From NCBI RefSeq assembly GCF_002706425.1, contig NZ_CP017713.1:186001-250000 (forward strand): a stretch of 64,000 nt of DNA, read 5' to 3'. The position numbers and the translations under genes were made by a program. Shown here in pieces: positions 43,541 to 52,287 of this stretch. Source of the stretch: Loigolactobacillus coryniformis subsp. coryniformis KCTC 3167 = DSM 20001. Lineage in GTDB: Bacteria; Bacillota; Bacilli; Lactobacillales; Lactobacillaceae. The notes under the pieces are model-generated. The model saw only the letters and a list, made by a program, of their open reading frames with translations, ran no database searches and was not told the DNA's origin. The stretch's first letter is position 1. Each line of letters starts with the position of its first letter.

Positions 43541-45016
43541 GGTTCTATACTTTTTCCTGTTGATAGCTTACTTAACATGGTAATCTATTAGCAGGATTTT
43601 TTAGTGCAAAATAAAAAAGGCCCATAAGCCTCGCACCTAAAAAATCCACCCACTACAGCATCATTTTTAAAGGACGTGAAAACTTATGGACCCTGTAGAT
43701 AATAATATAAAATTTGCGCTCAGTATTAAAGACCCAAATGTAGTTTTTTACAAATATAACTATCAAGTGATTAAAGCTAAGCGCGCAAAAGTATATATAG
43801 CCACGGTTAAGTTCGACCAGAAACATTGCGCTAACTGTGGCTTTTGCGAGCTAAGTCATAATGGACACTACGTATCACGCGTGACCTATCTGGCAGCGAA
43901 TGCGAGTGAACCAGTTTATTTAGAACTCCATAAAGAACGCGTCATTTGTCGTAATTGTAAAGCGTCGTTTATGGCTACTTCTGATGTGGTAGACAAGTAC
44001 TGTTGTATCTCCCGAGCCACGCGTCAGAAAGTGTTTATGAGTCTACAAGACGACCGCACTCAAGCTAGCATTGCGATCGATGCCGGCATATCAGCTAGCA
44101 CTGTCTGTCGTTACTTAGACAACTATGATGACTTATTTCGCAGAAATCTTAACTATCTACCGGTTCATCTCGCCATGGATGAATTTAGAGGAATTGGTGG
44201 TCGGCTCCATTTCATCTGTATTAATGGCGCTGGTGAGCATGAAATTCAACAAATTCTGCCAGACCGATTCAAGCAAAGTATTACTGATTATTTTAAACAA
44301 TTTCCAGCAAGTGTTCGAGCACGTGTCAAAACAGTTACCGTAGATCTAAATAGTTACTATCAAGACATTGCCAAGGCAATGTTTCCGCAGGCAAAAATTG
44401 TGATCGACCGCTTTCACATCGTTGCAATGATGACTCGGGCTTTTAATCAAACTCGGGTGCAAACCATGAAAAAGTACAATAAAAGATCCTATGAATATCG
44501 CACGTTAAAGTTCGCCTGGCGGCTTTATTTGAAGTATGCCGGAAATCTAGATGAGGAACATGTCTTTTATGACCGACACCTGCGAAAACAACTCACACAA
44601 CTAGAACGTGTAGAACAAGGACTGACAATTAACGAAGAACTTAAAGCATCGTACGAGTCGATGCAAAGCATCATGGAAAACCTTAAGAATCAAGACAAAG
44701 ACAAGCTTGTGGAAGATCTATATACAAATCAAAATATAAGTCCCTACATGAAAGCAGTGTTTCAAACGTTCAAAAAGAACTTAGTGGTTGTACTCAACGC
44801 CAGTGAATCGGACTATACGAATGGCCCAGTCGAAGGCATGAATCGAATGATTAAACAAATTCAACGTACAGCATTTGGATTCCGTAATTACCATCATATG
44901 ATTTCACGTATTAAGTTACGGCAAATGAGAACAAAACCAATGAAAAAACAGAGTTGAAAGTCGCATGACTTTCAACTCTGTAAAAGCTATTCATCAACAG
45001 GATTTGACAAAGAGCC
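43541..45016. mobile_element. ISL3-family insertion sequence, 1476 bp, with 8-bp target duplication
   Basis: The left end GGTTCTATACTTTTTCCTG and the right end (read inward GGCTCTTTGTCAAATCCTG) form imperfect inverted repeats extending to TGTTGAT. GATTTTAC is repeated exactly at 43533-43540 and 45017-45024, the 8-bp duplication expected for ISL3. The transposase frame is intact. A strong hairpin (GAGTTGAAAGTC/GACTTTCAACTC, about 44951-44980) follows the transposase gene as a terminator. Confidence 0.93.
43686..44957 (+). CDS. ISL3-family transposase
   Basis: This 423-residue transposase has N-terminal zinc-binding cysteines (CANCGFCELSHNGH and CRNCKASF), an internal helix-turn-helix (ASIAIDAGISASTVCRYLDNY) and the DDE catalytic core. 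Catalytic candidates are Asp in AMDEFRGIG, Asp in TVDLNSYY and Glu in NGPVEGMNRMIKQIQRTAFGFRNY. The length is normal for the family, and no frameshift is seen. Confidence 0.95.
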   Translation: MDPVDNNIKFALSIKDPNVVFYKYNYQVIKAKRAKVYIATVKFDQKHCANCGFCELSHNGHYVSRVTYLAANASEPVYLELHKERVICRNCKASFMATSDVVDKYCCISRATRQKVFMSLQDDRTQASIAIDAGISASTVCRYLDNYDDLFRRNLNYLPVHLAMDEFRGIGGRLHFICINGAGEHEIQQILPDRFKQSITDYFKQFPASVRARVKTVTVDLNSYYQDIAKAMFPQAKIVIDRFHIVAMMTRAFNQTRVQTMKKYNKRSYEYRTLKFAWRLYLKYAGNLDEEHVFYDRHLRKQLTQLERVEQGLTINEELKASYESMQSIMENLKNQDKDKLVEDLYTNQNISPYMKAVFQTFKKNLVVVLNASESDYTNGPVEGMNRMIKQIQRTAFGFRNYHHMISRIKLRQMRTKPMKKQS

Positions 45017-45079
45017 GATTTTACCGCACCGTTATTTTTATACATAAGCATTTCAGTAACATTATTGTCGCTACTTTAT

Positions 45080-45478
45080 TTAAGCACCCATTTCCCAATG
45101 CCCTAAATTACTGGCAGCAAGGGTTTCAAAATAGGCGAGTAATTCAATAGCAGCGTGCCGATCAACGCGAGCAAGCGCGTTAAATCCCGTACCCGTAGGC
45201 ACAACGTTGGACATGCTGGTGATTTGATTGCCGTTTTCGATCGTGACTTGAGCGAAAGTGGCAGACCAATTGGTGCCCATGTTTTGCGCGAAAACAAAAA
45301 ACAAATTAAAATCATCGCTGAGATAAGCAGGCATGGCCCACGCTTCTGCGTCCATCGGTTCAGGCACGACGTTATCGTGGAAAACCAATAACGGTGCAGT
45401 TTTGGCTGTAATTGGTTGCTTTAAAATAAAAATAGCATTTTCAAATTCAGGACTACCAGGTTCTGCGCTAAGATTCAC
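45080..45478 (-). CDS. Uncharacterised 132-residue protein
   Basis: I do not recognise this protein. It is soluble with alternating hydrophobic pattern (AIFILKQPITAKTAPLLVFHDNVVPEPMD; NLFFVFAQNMGTNWSATFAQVTI). The GTG start has only a weak upstream site, so the true start may differ. The gene lies downstream of another unknown gene on the same strand, and its terminator is now split by the ISL3 element. Confidence 0.45.
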   Translation of the reverse strand: MNLSAEPGSPEFENAIFILKQPITAKTAPLLVFHDNVVPEPMDAEAWAMPAYLSDDFNLFFVFAQNMGTNWSATFAQVTIENGNQITSMSNVVPTGTGFNALARVDRHAAIELLAYFETLAASNLGHWEMGA

Positions 45479-45525
45479 GCGGGATCACTTACTTTCATTG
45501 AGGTTAAAGGCATTTGGCACGTTGT

Positions 45526-46506
45526 CTAAGAGAAATTATTTAGATAAAATGCGTATTTAGTCTTGATCTGCTTGATGGGTTCATCCATCACGTGCTCATA
45601 GCCCTTATCGTCGACCAAAAAATGTTGATGGACGATAGCCGACAAATGGTGCCGCAAAACAGCATTCGCAACCGGAATTGGCGTTGTATGGATATCAAAA
45701 TGATTTAGATAGCCCGGCGTCAAGACCTTGGCAAAGTCATTAAAGGTATCAGCGAAGACTTGTGCATAAGCTTTATCGGCATACTTCAATTCGATCTCTT
45801 CCAATTTCGTATAATAAACGCGGTCTTCTAATTTTTTCTCATTTTTAATGATGTGCTGGGCATCATATTCATGAGTCAAATAAGCATCCCAGTCACGGAA
45901 TGCATAGGCCGACAGACGGTCGACGAATTGCTGTCCTTCAGGGGATAAATTCTTGCGGTGCAGTTCATGCGAATCACTAATAAAGTAGGGGTGCGCTAAA
46001 CGTTGAATTACAAAATCGTAAAAAGTTGCTGGTTCGATCGCGCGCACACTATCAGGATCATATAAAGGTCCCTTACCAGGCTTTTCAGGTAGTTTACGCA
46101 AGGCCTGCCGTGTCTGGTCAACCGCAAAGATCAAGTCTTCAATATCAGTATTATTTGGATCAGGGTCACGACTGATAACTTGTAAAATTTGCGTATACAA
46201 ACGGATCAGGTCATTACACTCAGTCTTTTGATTCGTAAAAACGGCTTTTTGTGCCTCATACTTACGTGTTTCTTGTTCTAATTCTTCTTCCAGTGCCACT
46301 GCTAAGCGTTCAATTTTGACAGGCAGTACTGGTTGATCAAAGGATTCTTCCGCGACTGTGTGTACCGCTTGGCGCAATTGCGGCCGCATTTCGATAAAAT
46401 CGGGATAATCAAATACGTTAGGAAAATCTTCCTTTGGTTTAGCTGACTTAGCTGATTTTTCCTGATTACCAGTTAATGCAGCGTGATCAATGTGAAAATG
46501 TGCCAT
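45526..46506 (-). CDS. Uncharacterised 326-residue protein
   Basis: I do not recognise this family. The protein is soluble and highly charged, with a probable coiled-coil (about 60-110, LAVALEEELEQETRKYEAQKA-like region). No membrane segment, signal peptide or catalytic motif is clear. It starts after AGGTGA and lies 47 bases upstream of the 132-residue unknown, which may be in the same unit. Confidence 0.6.
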   Translation of the reverse strand: MAHFHIDHAALTGNQEKSAKSAKPKEDFPNVFDYPDFIEMRPQLRQAVHTVAEESFDQPVLPVKIERLAVALEEELEQETRKYEAQKAVFTNQKTECNDLIRLYTQILQVISRDPDPNNTDIEDLIFAVDQTRQALRKLPEKPGKGPLYDPDSVRAIEPATFYDFVIQRLAHPYFISDSHELHRKNLSPEGQQFVDRLSAYAFRDWDAYLTHEYDAQHIIKNEKKLEDRVYYTKLEEIELKYADKAYAQVFADTFNDFAKVLTPGYLNHFDIHTTPIPVANAVLRHHLSAIVHQHFLVDDKGYEHVMDEPIKQIKTKYAFYLNNFS

Positions 46507-46589
46507 GATGGGTTCACCTATCTTTCTCCGTAAAAACTATATCCACTATAAGCGTTTTCTACACAAAAGTGAATGGGTGAAATGCCTAA

Positions 46590-46880
46590 TTAAAAATGAT
46601 TTAAACGTCCAAATAGATTCAATAATATGACAATAAGAACAGCAAGATTGCCTAAGCAAGATACCATAATGATACCAAAACGCAGCGTAAAAATTTTATA
46701 ACCACCGTGTACGTAGTCACGACGCTGGCGTCGGCCGCGATAGGCTAGGGCTGTCATGAAAGTAACAATTGTTAAAACCGCTTGCAAAAAGACGCCGATA
46801 AATACAGGATAAATCTGTCCAGTTAGAAAAGCGTAATTGACTAGTGTTAAAATACCAGTAATAATGGCTAATAAAGACAT
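46590..46880 (-). CDS. Small membrane protein, three predicted helices
   Basis: This 96-residue protein has hydrophobic segments at about 3-20, 27-45 and 70-90, with a basic loop AYRGRRQRRDYVHGG between the second and third. AGAGGTGA precedes the ATG. No family is recognised. Confidence 0.65.
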   Translation of the reverse strand: MSLLAIITGILTLVNYAFLTGQIYPVFIGVFLQAVLTIVTFMTALAYRGRRQRRDYVHGGYKIFTLRFGIIMVSCLGNLAVLIVILLNLFGRLNHF

Positions 46881-46932
46881 TAGGTCACCTCTAATACGTA
46901 TTCTAACAAATTTACACCGCGCGTTTTATAAT

Positions 46933-48140
46933 CAAGTTAGCCAAATACTTTTAGCTAATTGATAAAATAAAAAACACCCAGACAAATCTCTGTTATCATT
47001 GATGTTCCTACACAAACAATGAAAGAGGTTATTGTCTTGATGCAAGAACAGAATACCACAGTCAGAAAAAAAGGTCAGCACCTAACTTCGTTTGAACGAG
47101 GCAGAATTGCTACGCTGCACAGCCAAGGCTATTCCAATCGTGCAATTGCCAGAGCGCTTAATGTTTGTCATCAAACAATCAATAATGAATTGTGCCGCGG
47201 CGAGATCGACCAAGTAAAAAAAGTGAATAGTCAACGCCAATATTACGCTGTATACTCACCAGAAACAGCACAAGCTAAGTACGAAGCTAATCGAGCCCAC
47301 TGTCATCGACCTTTGAAACTCGTCGGTGTCGCTGATTTTATCGACTATTTTACGACTCATTTGCGTCAAGATGGTTGGTCGCCTGATGCAGCAGTAGGAC
47401 GGGCCAAACTTGAAGGCTTATATCAACCTGAGGAGATGGTCTCGACCAAGACGCTATACCACTATATTGATGCCCAGTTACTTGAAGTCCGTAATCTTGA
47501 TCTACTCGAAAAAACGCGCCACCGTGCTAAACATCATCACTCGATCAAGCACAAGCGTCTGGCCGGACGGAGTATTGATGAACGGCCTAAAAGTATCGAC
47601 CAGCGCCAAGAGTTCGGCCATTTCGAATTGGACACCGTGGTGGGCAAGCGCAACGGTCAAGAGAGTGTGATCTTAACGCTGATCGAGCGTCAATCCCGCT
47701 GCCAAATTCTACGTTTGATCGATGGTCGTGATGCCGATTCAGTCAACTATGAGCTGGCCAAGATCTGTCAAGAATACGGATCAATCATGAAGTCAGTTAC
47801 TGCCGATAATGGCGCTGAGTTCTCGGAAGTTGGCGCTGTACTTACCGGTGTCGCTGACCTTTATTATGCCCATCCATATCGTTCCTCTGAGCGTGGGACT
47901 AACGAAGCGCATAATCGAATGATCCGCCGCGATGTACCCAAGGGTCTATCCATGGATATTTTGGGTCCTCATGATATCCAAGCAGTTGAGTCAAAGCTAA
48001 ACAATTTACCGCGCCGGCAAACTGGCTATCAAACACCCAAAGAGCTTTTCTCCGCTGCTTCCGCCGGTTAAGTTAAGTCCATAAAATATGAATATTAATG
48101 AAAATACTGATTTAATAGGATTTATCGTGTGGCTAATTTG
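46933..48140. mobile_element. IS30-family insertion sequence (ends uncertain)
   Basis: The transposase gene nearly fills the element. The best inverted-repeat candidates are CAAGTTAGCCA (46933-46943) and TGGCTAATTTG (48130-48140), one mismatch when paired. A perfect 14-bp direct repeat AACAAATTTACACC flanks the whole block at 46905-46918 and 48156-48169. Exact ends and target duplication cannot be fixed by eye. Confidence 0.6.
47040..48071 (+). CDS. IS30-family transposase
   Basis: This 343-residue transposase has an N-terminal helix-turn-helix (HLTSFERGRIATLHSQGYSNRAIARALNVCHQTINNELCRG) and the IS30 DDE core: FGHFELDTVVGKRNG, TADNGAEFSEVGA and SSERGTNEAHNRMIRRDVPKG. The ATG at 47040 (or the TTG just before it) follows AAAGAGG. 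The frame is intact. Confidence 0.94.
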   Translation: MQEQNTTVRKKGQHLTSFERGRIATLHSQGYSNRAIARALNVCHQTINNELCRGEIDQVKKVNSQRQYYAVYSPETAQAKYEANRAHCHRPLKLVGVADFIDYFTTHLRQDGWSPDAAVGRAKLEGLYQPEEMVSTKTLYHYIDAQLLEVRNLDLLEKTRHRAKHHHSIKHKRLAGRSIDERPKSIDQRQEFGHFELDTVVGKRNGQESVILTLIERQSRCQILRLIDGRDADSVNYELAKICQEYGSIMKSVTADNGAEFSEVGAVLTGVADLYYAHPYRSSERGTNEAHNRMIRRDVPKGLSMDILGPHDIQAVESKLNNLPRRQTGYQTPKELFSAASAG

Positions 48141-48258
48141 TTCTTGCAATTTGGGAACAAATTTACACCTAAATGGGTTGATTTTTTTGATAGAATTTGT
48201 TTCATGTGGAACGAGAAATTGAAGTTTATCAAAATATGGTCAACTGTAACCAAAAAAA

Positions 48259-48310
48259 TGCTGTGAACGTCAAACCATTTTAGTGGTTTAACACGTTCAC
48301 AGCACTTTTT
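48259..48310. terminator. Long bidirectional hairpin terminator
   Basis: TGCTGTGAACGT pairs with ACGTTCACAGCA, with an inner AAACCA/TGGTTT stem and A and T runs on the two sides. It ends the minus-strand membrane protease-like gene. Confidence 0.85.
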
Positions 48311-48321
48311 AGTTGGAGCAG

Positions 48322-49104
48322 CTAATGTACCAGCCGTAATACTCGTAGTAGGCCATTTAGCAATAGGCTAATGATCACAGACATGATCAACCAACTGACG
48401 ATCATTAAGCCAGCATGTTCGATCAGCTTGGCCGCGGTGTCGCTTAAACCTAAAATCGCAATCAAACCACTAATGACCAGTACTAACAGCAGCGTCGTTA
48501 ATACGCCAGTGGCTGAGTTTTTGAAATCGGCTGGGCTTAAATCAAAACCGCCTAAAGTGATATTGGTTATTAACGCTAACCAAATCAGCAGTAAGGGTAA
48601 CGAACTAAGCGAAAAGCTACCTAGTAGCCATTGCAATGCGTCGCCGCTGGGATTAGTGACAAAAGTTTCTAGACGCTGATAAGTCACTGGTAATAACAGG
48701 TAGGTGCTAAGGTACATCGCTGCGGTGCAACCGAAAATAGGCGCGATACCGATAAATAAATTACCCATTGTAGGCCAAAATCTTTTAGTTGCAGCGTGTT
48801 TGACGTAACCAAGCGCTTGCTCGGTCGAATTTGCATTGAGGTGCCAGGGTAGCACTAATAATCTATAATCGATAATTTTATGGTGAAAAAGTAACGCTGT
48901 TAGCAGATGGCTAGTTTCATGCAAAACAATGCCTAGACCGCCTAAATAAACTTGGGCTTGCAGGCCGAATTGATTGACTAACATCTGTTTAGAGTTGCGA
49001 TTGAGGTAAGTAAGCACCAATACGAATAAAAAAGGTAGTAAAAATAGATAGCCGATCAGCGGCAAACAGATAGCTAAAAATGCCGCCATAAACTGTGTGA
49101 GCAT
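48322..49104 (-). CDS. Integral membrane protein with HExxH motif (site-2-protease-like)
   Basis: This 260-residue protein has about six membrane segments. HETSH in GIVLHETSHLLTALLF, followed by LGYVKHAATKR, resembles the zinc site and GYV motif of M50-type or related membrane metalloproteases. The second part is only hydrophobic helices, and no clear NPDG-type third ligand is seen. It may therefore be a divergent protease or an inactive relative. It stands alone. Confidence 0.6.
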   Translation of the reverse strand: MLTQFMAAFLAICLPLIGYLFLLPFLFVLVLTYLNRNSKQMLVNQFGLQAQVYLGGLGIVLHETSHLLTALLFHHKIIDYRLLVLPWHLNANSTEQALGYVKHAATKRFWPTMGNLFIGIAPIFGCTAAMYLSTYLLLPVTYQRLETFVTNPSGDALQWLLGSFSLSSLPLLLIWLALITNITLGGFDLSPADFKNSATGVLTTLLLVLVISGLIAILGLSDTAAKLIEHAGLMIVSWLIMSVIISLLLNGLLRVLRLVH

Positions 49105-49236
49105 TAATTTGATCCCTTCTAAATAGACTTAGTTTAGCAGTTTTAAGTGGTTGGCAAACGTAAATATGTTTTTTATAGTTTATTTTTAAAGTTTTGTTTG
49201 GGGCAACCTGCGCTAGGCAAAGCTACGGCTAACTTG

Positions 49237-49242
49237 TATACT
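49237..49242 (+). promoter_or_regulatory. Candidate -10 box of the nucleoside hydrolase operon
   Basis: TATACT here would give a leader of about 90 bases containing the riboswitch-like pseudoknot. The -35 is weak. Confidence 0.4.
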
Positions 49243-49273
49243 AAAACTGTGCATTTATAAAAACAGGCGTCAG

Positions 49274-49313
49274 TCTGGTCTGGTTCGTGAACTTCCCAGG
49301 ATAAAAAACCAAG
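49274..49313 (+). promoter_or_regulatory. preQ1-I-like riboswitch candidate
   Basis: P1 pairs TCTGG (49274-49278) with CCAGG (49296-49300). The A-rich tail ATAAAAAACCAAG (49301-49313) matches the classic preQ1-I tail ATAAAAAACTAAG at 12 of 13 positions. The loop TGG pairs with the tail CCA, where Bacillus subtilis has UAG with CUA, a compensatory change. The second loop is longer than in type 1 and contains a GTTC/GAAC mini-stem. The downstream genes fit queuosine salvage. Confidence 0.6.
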
Positions 49314-49341
49314 TATCTCAATTGAAGAAAGAGGTTGGAGA

Positions 49342-50328
49342 ATGAATGCGAAAAAAGTTATTATTGACTGTGATCCTGGCATCGATGATAGTTTGGCGCT
49401 GATGTTAGCGTTGGCGTCACCGGAATTCGATGTTATTGGGATCACGATTGTTTGTGGTAATGTGCCCACTGGTCTCGGTGCTGAAAATGCGCTGAAAATC
49501 TTGCAGCGGGCGCAACGTTTGGATATTCCCGTTTACATGGGCGCTACGCAACCACTAAAGCGCGACTATGTTAGCGCGCAAGACACCCATGGTATGGATG
49601 GACTAGGCGAATCGGCGCTAGCCAACGTCACTGAAGTGCGGCCGCACATGGGTGCAGTTAGTTTCCTGAATCACACGTTACAGGCAAATCATGATGTGAC
49701 TGTGATCGCGTTAGGCCCACTGACCAATATTGCGTTGGCGTTGCAGCAGGATCTAACTGCTTGGCAACATGTGGCTGAGTTTGTGTCAATGGGTGGCAGC
49801 TTTCACAGTCCGGGCAATTGTTCACCAGTGGCTGAATATAATTATTGGTGTGACCCGGATGCGGCCCAGCAAGTTTATGCGACCATGCCGGTGCCGATCA
49901 AAATGATCGGTTTAGACGTAACGCGTAAAATAGTGCTCACACCTAGTTTGTTGGCCTATGCGCAGCGGGTAGATCCAAAAGTCGGCGGTTTTATCGCCCA
50001 GATCACCCAATTTTATTTTGATTTTCATTGGCAGCAAGAAAAAGTCATCGGTTGCGTGATCAATGATCCATTGGCCGTAGCCTATGCGATCAATCCTAGT
50101 TTGTGTTGCGGTTTTAGCAGTTACACCACTGTAGTCACGGACGGCATTGCGCTGGGGCAAACTATCAGTGACACCGCTAATTTTTGGCAGCGACCGACCA
50201 ACAGTTTAGTATTAACTGAAGTCGCAGCTTTTCGTTTTTGGCAATTGTTCTTGAATCGGGTTATAAGTGCACAGGAACCTGAATTAAGTGTTATTTTACG
50301 ACAATTACATTATACGGAGGCTGAATGA
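49342..50328 (+). CDS. IUNH-family nucleoside hydrolase, candidate queuosine hydrolase
   Basis: This 328-residue enzyme has the calcium-binding N-terminus IIDCDPGIDDSLALMLAL, VIALGPLTNIALAL and WCDPDAAQQV. The usual catalytic His-Asp-Pro near the C-terminus reads INDPLAVAYAI, with Asn for His, pointing to an unusual substrate. A QueK enzyme of this family releases queuine from queuosine in Clostridioides difficile. The preQ1-like leader and the ECF component downstream fit that role. The ATG follows GAGGTTGGAG, and the stop overlaps the next start. Confidence 0.82.
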   Translation: MNAKKVIIDCDPGIDDSLALMLALASPEFDVIGITIVCGNVPTGLGAENALKILQRAQRLDIPVYMGATQPLKRDYVSAQDTHGMDGLGESALANVTEVRPHMGAVSFLNHTLQANHDVTVIALGPLTNIALALQQDLTAWQHVAEFVSMGGSFHSPGNCSPVAEYNYWCDPDAAQQVYATMPVPIKMIGLDVTRKIVLTPSLLAYAQRVDPKVGGFIAQITQFYFDFHWQQEKVIGCVINDPLAVAYAINPSLCCGFSSYTTVVTDGIALGQTISDTANFWQRPTNSLVLTEVAAFRFWQLFLNRVISAQEPELSVILRQLHYTEAE

Positions 50329-50882
50329 TGGCACGAAAAATGAAACCACGGGTGCTAGTTTTCTTGGCATTGTGTGTGGCTTTGAATCTAGTTGGCGGCA
50401 ACTTGGCGTTGTTGCTGCGGTTACCAGTATATTTAGATACGTTGGGTACGATTTTAGCGGCCGCATGTCTAGGACCGTGGGCTGGGATGTTGGTCGGCTT
50501 AACGGGTAGCTTAGTTACTGGTTTGACCACCGATCTATTCTCGCTATATTACTTACCGGTGCAACTGATCGTCGGCTTGACCGCTGGGTTGGTTTATCGT
50601 TATCGGCCACAAGCACAAGCCAAAAATGTTTGGTGGCGCGCACTGGCGATTTCATTACCTGGCACCTTGATCAGCACACTGATCACCGTGTTACTTTTTA
50701 ACGGTATCACTTCATCGGGCTCCAGCTTACTGGTTCAACTTTTAGCTGGTTTAGGCCTGGGCAAAACGGCCGCCGTCTTCATCGTTCAAGTTGGTACGGA
50801 TTACTTGGACCGTGTGATCGGTGTTGCTTTTGTTGCCGCCGTTTACCGCGTGGTAACGACACGACTAGCAGTGCATCACTAA
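50325..50882 (+). CDS. ECF transporter substrate-binding (S) component
   Basis: This 185-residue membrane protein has about six helices and S-component features (LALCVALNLVGGNLALLLRLPVYLDTLGTILAA, GPWAGMLVGLTGSL). It would pair with a shared EcfAAT energizing module encoded elsewhere. It overlaps the nucleoside hydrolase gene by 4 bases. Together with the riboswitch-like leader, this suggests uptake of a queuosine-type base or nucleoside; it is not the classic QueT family by sequence. Confidence 0.8.
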   Translation: MMARKMKPRVLVFLALCVALNLVGGNLALLLRLPVYLDTLGTILAAACLGPWAGMLVGLTGSLVTGLTTDLFSLYYLPVQLIVGLTAGLVYRYRPQAQAKNVWWRALAISLPGTLISTLITVLLFNGITSSGSSLLVQLLAGLGLGKTAAVFIVQVGTDYLDRVIGVAFVAAVYRVVTTRLAVHH

Positions 50883-50885
50883 AAT

Positions 50886-50924
50886 AAAAGTCGACTAAGC
50901 ATTAAATCGCTTAGCCGGCTTTTT
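50886..50924. terminator. Bidirectional terminator
   Basis: AAAAGTCGACTAAGC pairs imperfectly with GCTTAGCCGGCTTTTT between convergent genes. Confidence 0.8.
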
Positions 50925-51867
50925 ATTTGCGCTCAGGTAAATATTTTTTTAGAAAAGCAACAATATGACGTTGATACCGTGCTGGATCGATCCAGAAACT
51001 TTCAACGTGGGTCGCATCTTTGACTAACCATAATTCGCGGGGACCTTGGGTGGCGCTGTAATTATCGAAGGCCATCTCGCTAGGGACAAAACTATCGTGA
51101 TCACCATGGATGAAGAAAATCGGCAAGTGATTCTTTTTCAATTGGGTCGTCGATTGAACGGCGTTTAGATAGTAGCCTAAGCGTCGTTTGTTGATTAGGC
51201 TAACCAAGGGAACAAACGGATATTTTGGTAAATGAAATTGCTTTTTCAGTAAATAAGCTAATTCGGCTTCAATACTGGAGTAGCCACTGTCGGCGATCAA
51301 GGCTTTAACTTGGGTAGGCAGCTTTTCGCCACTCATCATTTCCACCGTGGCCCCACCCATGCTGGCACCAAATAAGACGATCTCTGCCTCGGGGCCAACT
51401 TTTTCGATGATCATTTGTAACCAATCTAAGTAGTCAACGCGGTCGAGCCAGCCGAAGTTGATATATTCACCAGCACTGCTGCCATGGCTGCGATTATCCG
51501 GCAACAAGACGTTGAAGCCGAGTTGATGAAACATTTGCGCATAGTTCGCCATCGTTGAACCGTTGCCTTTGTAACCGTGAGAAATGACAACGACACGCTT
51601 ACTATTTTCAGCCGGAATGAAATGGGCAACTAAATGATTGGCAGCATCATTTGGGTGCAGCTGCCAGGTTGCCTTGTTTACCTGTTTGTACCAGTCCATA
51701 TATTGCCAGTAAGCATCGGCATATTTTTGCTTTTCAGCCGAAGTTTCTGGCACATAATCGACGCGCTTGAACGCATAGTTGAACAGCCGCAAACTAGCGC
51801 CGAAGACACTTGAAGCCACTAACATGGGGGCCACTAATTCGGCGGCAGTTCGTTTGCTCATTTTCAT
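50923..51867 (-). CDS. Alpha/beta hydrolase, membrane-anchored
   Basis: This 314-residue protein has the fold's landmarks: oxyanion HGYKGNG, DNRSHGSSAG, nucleophile elbow GASMGG, acid HGDHDSFVP and the final DATHVESF histidine. One hydrophobic segment near the N-terminus (AAELVAPMLVASSVFGASL) may anchor it in the membrane. Start is ATG 51867 or 51861 after GGAAGGTG. Substrate is unknown. Confidence 0.85.
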   Translation of the reverse strand: MKMSKRTAAELVAPMLVASSVFGASLRLFNYAFKRVDYVPETSAEKQKYADAYWQYMDWYKQVNKATWQLHPNDAANHLVAHFIPAENSKRVVVISHGYKGNGSTMANYAQMFHQLGFNVLLPDNRSHGSSAGEYINFGWLDRVDYLDWLQMIIEKVGPEAEIVLFGASMGGATVEMMSGEKLPTQVKALIADSGYSSIEAELAYLLKKQFHLPKYPFVPLVSLINKRRLGYYLNAVQSTTQLKKNHLPIFFIHGDHDSFVPSEMAFDNYSATQGPRELWLVKDATHVESFWIDPARYQRHIVAFLKKYLPERK

Positions 51868-52287
51868 GAAAGTAACACCTTCCTTTTGAGTAGTTATACT
51901 TTATTATACGCAGTTTTCATGGAAATACCTACTAGGTAGGCAGTTTAATTTAGTTGTAACAAGTACCAGCAGCGCGACTACTAACCACGTTTGGGCTGTG
52001 CGTTAAACGCAGCTACCTATGGTCGAAAGATATTGGCTAACTAAAAGCAGTGAAGAACATGTGCGCCGTAAAACATTCCTATCAGGACCATTAGCGGTAA
52101 CAGAGGTCAATTGTTTATGTAGCCCATAACAATCTGCAGACACTGACTATTTCCCCCAATTTAATTTTTCAGTTATACTGTAAAGTGTGTTTAGAAATTA
52201 TTTTATGTGTCAGCGATATTCTAGACATTAAAAAGAAATTGCAGGCTTGGGTTTCTTGCTGAGAATATAAAACGAGGAGCGAAAAAC
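51868..52287. other. Intergenic region without recognised gene
   Basis: This 420-base gap contains the promoter of the hydrolase gene and, near 52170-52185, a likely promoter for the DUF975 gene (TTATACTG). A GTGTGTTTAGAAAT near 52187 resembles one end of the dispersed palindromes but has no clear partner. Confidence 0.4.

Noticed and set aside
48156-48258. Further IS30 fragment downstream of the IS30 transposase
   Set aside because: No transposase-like residues or second inverted repeat could be found there.
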